DNA from: Bacteroidales bacterium
GTDB taxonomy: Bacteria; Bacteroidota; Bacteroidia; Bacteroidales; JAOZVK01
NCBI GenBank assembly: GCA_029938185.1
Contig: JAOZVK010000421.1
Coordinates: 1 to 5,246, forward strand
Direction: 5' to 3'
DNA: 5,246 nucleotides
Part shown: piece after piece, positions 5,206 to 5,246 of the stretch
Numbering within the stretch: position 1 is the stretch's first letter
Layout: every line of letters starts with the position of its first letter
Notes under the pieces: generated by a model
What the model saw: only the letters and a program-made list of their open reading frames with translations
Databases searched by the model: none
What the model was told of the DNA's origin: nothing
Program-made: the position numbers and the translations under genes

Positions 5206-5231
5206 CAATGAATAATGGACAATTAACAATT
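5199..5231 (+). repeat. heptanucleotide repeat overlapping the cheW stop
   Basis: Seven-base units run through the end of cheW: TAATTAA (5199-5205, containing the TAA stop), CAATGAA (5206-5212), TAATGGA (5213-5219), CAATTAA (5220-5226), then CAATT (5227-5231). All share an AAT core at the same phase. The array thus supplies the last codons and the stop of cheW. It resembles AACAATT-type heptamer arrays frequent between genes of Bacteroidota and cyanobacteria (general knowledge). Beyond it, 5232-5246 is too short to interpret. Confidence 0.7.
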
Positions 5232-5246
5232 TTGTTTACGCCAGAA

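Noticed and set aside
5199..5231. CRISPR-type or phage attachment repeats
   Set aside because: Units are seven bases and contiguous with no spacers, and there is no integrase or cas gene nearby.

Overview
The window looks like a piece of an AT-rich Bacteroidota chromosome. Evidence: an acyl-CoA dehydrogenase of the type usual in that phylum, no Shine-Dalgarno sequence before any start codon (only A/T-rich leaders), and intergenic DNA carrying short heptamer arrays and a GGGC double hairpin of a style I associate with Bacteroidota. The phylum call is inference from style; there is no rRNA or other marker gene here.

Layout. Bases 1-187 are non-coding: a REP-like double hairpin (17-60), a plain AT-rich spacer (61-159) and a heptamer repeat (160-185) that stops two bases short of the stop codon of the first gene. 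Bases 188-1327 (minus strand) encode a complete FAD-dependent acyl-CoA dehydrogenase. Bases 1328-2074 form a 747-base divergent intergenic region. It is dominated by a 489-bp element (1358-1846) with 101-bp terminal inverted repeats that match at 90 of 101 positions without a gap and enclose 287 bp with no meaningful ORF; this is most simply a MITE-like non-autonomous mobile element. The remainder (1847-2074) is the AT-rich leader of the chemotaxis genes, with one candidate regulatory motif and two small inverted repeats. Bases 2075-4467 hold cheY and cheA, overlapping by an ATGA. A 216-base gap follows (4468-4683), then cheW (4684-5205), whose stop codon lies inside a second heptamer array (5199-5231).

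Function. CheA, CheW and CheY are the signalling core of a chemosensory array: CheW links the kinase CheA to chemoreceptors, and CheA autophosphorylates on a histidine and passes the phosphate to CheY. All key residues visible by eye are intact. No receptor, cheR, cheB or phosphatase gene is in the window, so the signal and output are unknown; more components may lie downstream of 5246. The acyl-CoA dehydrogenase is a metabolic enzyme with no evident functional tie to the che genes and is read in the opposite direction.

Most worth a second look: the long inverted-repeat element between the two divergent transcription units, whose arms carry an outward-facing promoter-like octamer; an 11-base identical motif (with a similar upstream half) before both cheY and cheW; and the heptamer arrays abutting the stop codons of both outer genes. 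I do not see a complete previously undescribed multi-gene system here.
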